Source: Zymomonas sp. (GTDB lineage Bacteria > Pseudomonadota > Alphaproteobacteria > Sphingomonadales > Sphingomonadaceae). From it: a DNA stretch of 16,801 bases. The stretch is from NCBI GenBank assembly GCA_027489105.1, contig JAIYAJ010000119.1:1-16801 (forward strand), read 5' to 3'. This document shows, piece by piece, positions 15,835 through 16,801 of this stretch. The notes beneath the pieces are model-generated. The model had not been told where the DNA came from, searched no databases, and worked only from the letters and a program-made list of their open reading frames with translations. A program made the translations under genes and the position numbers. Positions within the stretch are counted from its first letter, which is position 1. Each line of letters begins with the position of its first letter.

Positions 15835-16801
15835 TCAGTAAACGCGCGCCTTCGGCTTGATATACTCGACCTCGTCGGTGAGCGTGTACTCGTGCACCGG
15901 ACGGTAATCGATGCTCACCTTGCCCTGGTCGAACCAGGAAATGGTGTGCTTCATGAAATTCTCGTCGTCGCGGTTCGGGAAGTCCTCGTGCATATGCGCG
16001 CCGCGGCTTTCCTTGCGATTTTCCGCCGAGTGCATCGTCACGACCGCCTGGGGGAGCATGTTGTCCAGCTCCAGCGTCTCGATCAGGTCGGTGTTGAACA
16101 CCAGCGACCGGTCGGTGATGCCGACATCGGCAATCGTCTTGTAGACGTCGTCGATCAGCGTCAGACCTTCGCTCAGCAGTTCACTGTCACGGAACACCGC
16201 GCAGTGCTTCTGCATCGTGCGCTGCATCTTCAGGCGGATTTGCGCGGTCGGCGTGCCGCCCTTGGCGTTGCGATAATGATCGAGACGGCCGAGCGCCTTT
16301 TCGTCGGCTTCCTTGTTGACCGTGCCGTGCTTGCTGTTCGGCTTGATCAGCTCCGCCAGGCGGAAACCGGTCGCGCGGCCGAAAACGACGAGATCGATCA
16401 GCGAGTTAGAGCCGAGGCGGTTAGCGCCGTGCACCGACACGCAAGCTGCTTCGCCGACGGCGAACAGGCCGGGGACGACCGCATCCGGGTTGCCGTCCTT
16501 CAGCGTGACGACTTCGCCATGATAGTTACAGGGAATGCCGCCCATGTTGTAGTGGACGGTCGGCGTGACCGGCAGCGGCTGGCGCGTCAGGTCGACGCCG
16601 GCGAAGATCTTGCCGGTCTCGGTGATGCCGGGCAGGCGCTCCGCCAGCACCTTGGGATCGATGTGATCGAGGTGGAGGTAGATATAGTCGCCATTCTTGC
16701 CGACGCCGCGACCTTCGCGGATCTCCATCGCCATCGAGCGCGACACGACGTCGCGGCTGGCGAGATCCTTGGCGGACGGCGCGTAGCGCTCCATGAAGCG
16801 C
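15835..16801 (-). CDS. sdhA: Succinate dehydrogenase flavoprotein subunit, C-terminal part (cut by window edge)
   Basis: The last 321 residues of SdhA, the FAD-bearing catalytic subunit of complex II, which oxidises succinate to fumarate. Seen here are [11 protein letters not shown] with the catalytic-region Arg, P-T-V-H-Y-N-M-G-G with the His that helps bind the dicarboxylate, [21 protein letters not shown] with the substrate-binding Arg and FAD contacts, and the C-terminal [21 protein letters not shown] followed by the usual short tail ending KARVY. The N-terminal half with the FAD-attachment His lies beyond position 16801. The stop is TGA at 15835-15837, followed by an intrinsic terminator. 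In most bacteria sdhB follows directly; here it lies about 9.7 kb further along the same strand. sdhC and sdhD are not in the window. Confidence 0.97.
   Translation of the reverse strand, partial: RFMERYAPSAKDLASRDVVSRSMAMEIREGRGVGKNGDYIYLHLDHIDPKVLAERLPGITETGKIFAGVDLTRQPLPVTPTVHYNMGGIPCNYHGEVVTLKDGNPDAVVPGLFAVGEAACVSVHGANRLGSNSLIDLVVFGRATGFRLAELIKPNSKHGTVNKEADEKALGRLDHYRNAKGGTPTAQIRLKMQRTMQKHCAVFRDSELLSEGLTLIDDVYKTIADVGITDRSLVFNTDLIETLELDNMLPQAVVTMHSAENRKESRGAHMHEDFPNRDDENFMKHTISWFDQGKVSIDYRPVHEYTLTDEVEYIKPKARVY

Overview
The window is GC-rich and densely coded, with GTG/TTG-type starts and a gene content that suggests an alphaproteobacterium, most likely a sphingomonad (Sphingomonadaceae). 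The basis is protein-level resemblance of the malate dehydrogenase, SdhA/SdhB, ZapE and XenA/YqjM-type reductase, the style of the small W-x-x-P-x-L peptides, and base composition. Genus cannot be fixed without a search.

Layout. 1-490 (-): N-terminal half of malate dehydrogenase (mdh), cut by the window edge. 795-3725 (+): a large exported TPR-CHAT protease-like protein. 3732-6137 (-): a compact run sdhB, PaaI-type thioesterase, zapE, with a 4-nt overlap between the last two. 6331-7866 (+): a multi-spanning polysaccharide/lipid flippase. 7867-8872: a region with two paralogous minus-strand peptide genes and a decayed duplicate of the flippase 3' end. 8873-11842: a divergent nucleotidyltransferase / CDP-alcohol phosphotransferase pair, then HIT and GNAT genes. 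11877-12617 (-): a second, LicC-like nucleotidyltransferase. 12698-14819: an Old Yellow Enzyme and a divergent LysR regulator. 14872-15759 (+): a methyltransferase-like protein. 15835-16801 (-): the C-terminal part of sdhA, ending in an intrinsic terminator.

How it fits together. The edges are central metabolism (malate dehydrogenase and two succinate dehydrogenase subunits, all on the minus strand). The usual sdhA-sdhB adjacency is broken by about 9.7 kb of accessory genes, several of which suit envelope work: a flippase, two nucleotidyltransferases and a CDP-alcohol phosphotransferase. A plausible but unproven reading is that a CDP-activated polar alcohol is made by a nucleotidyltransferase and transferred to a lipid or alcohol acceptor in the membrane. 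A CHAT protein also stands between zapE and mdh.

The most unusual signal is at 7567-8770. The flippase tail and a convergent short peptide gene have been tandemly duplicated. The second flippase copy has decayed (exact 120-nt deletion, frameshift, internal stop), but both peptide genes stayed open, each with a ribosome binding site and a shared W-x-x-P-x-L ... T-Q ... D-G layout. They look like precursors of a ribosomally made, modified peptide, without recognisable modification enzymes in the window.
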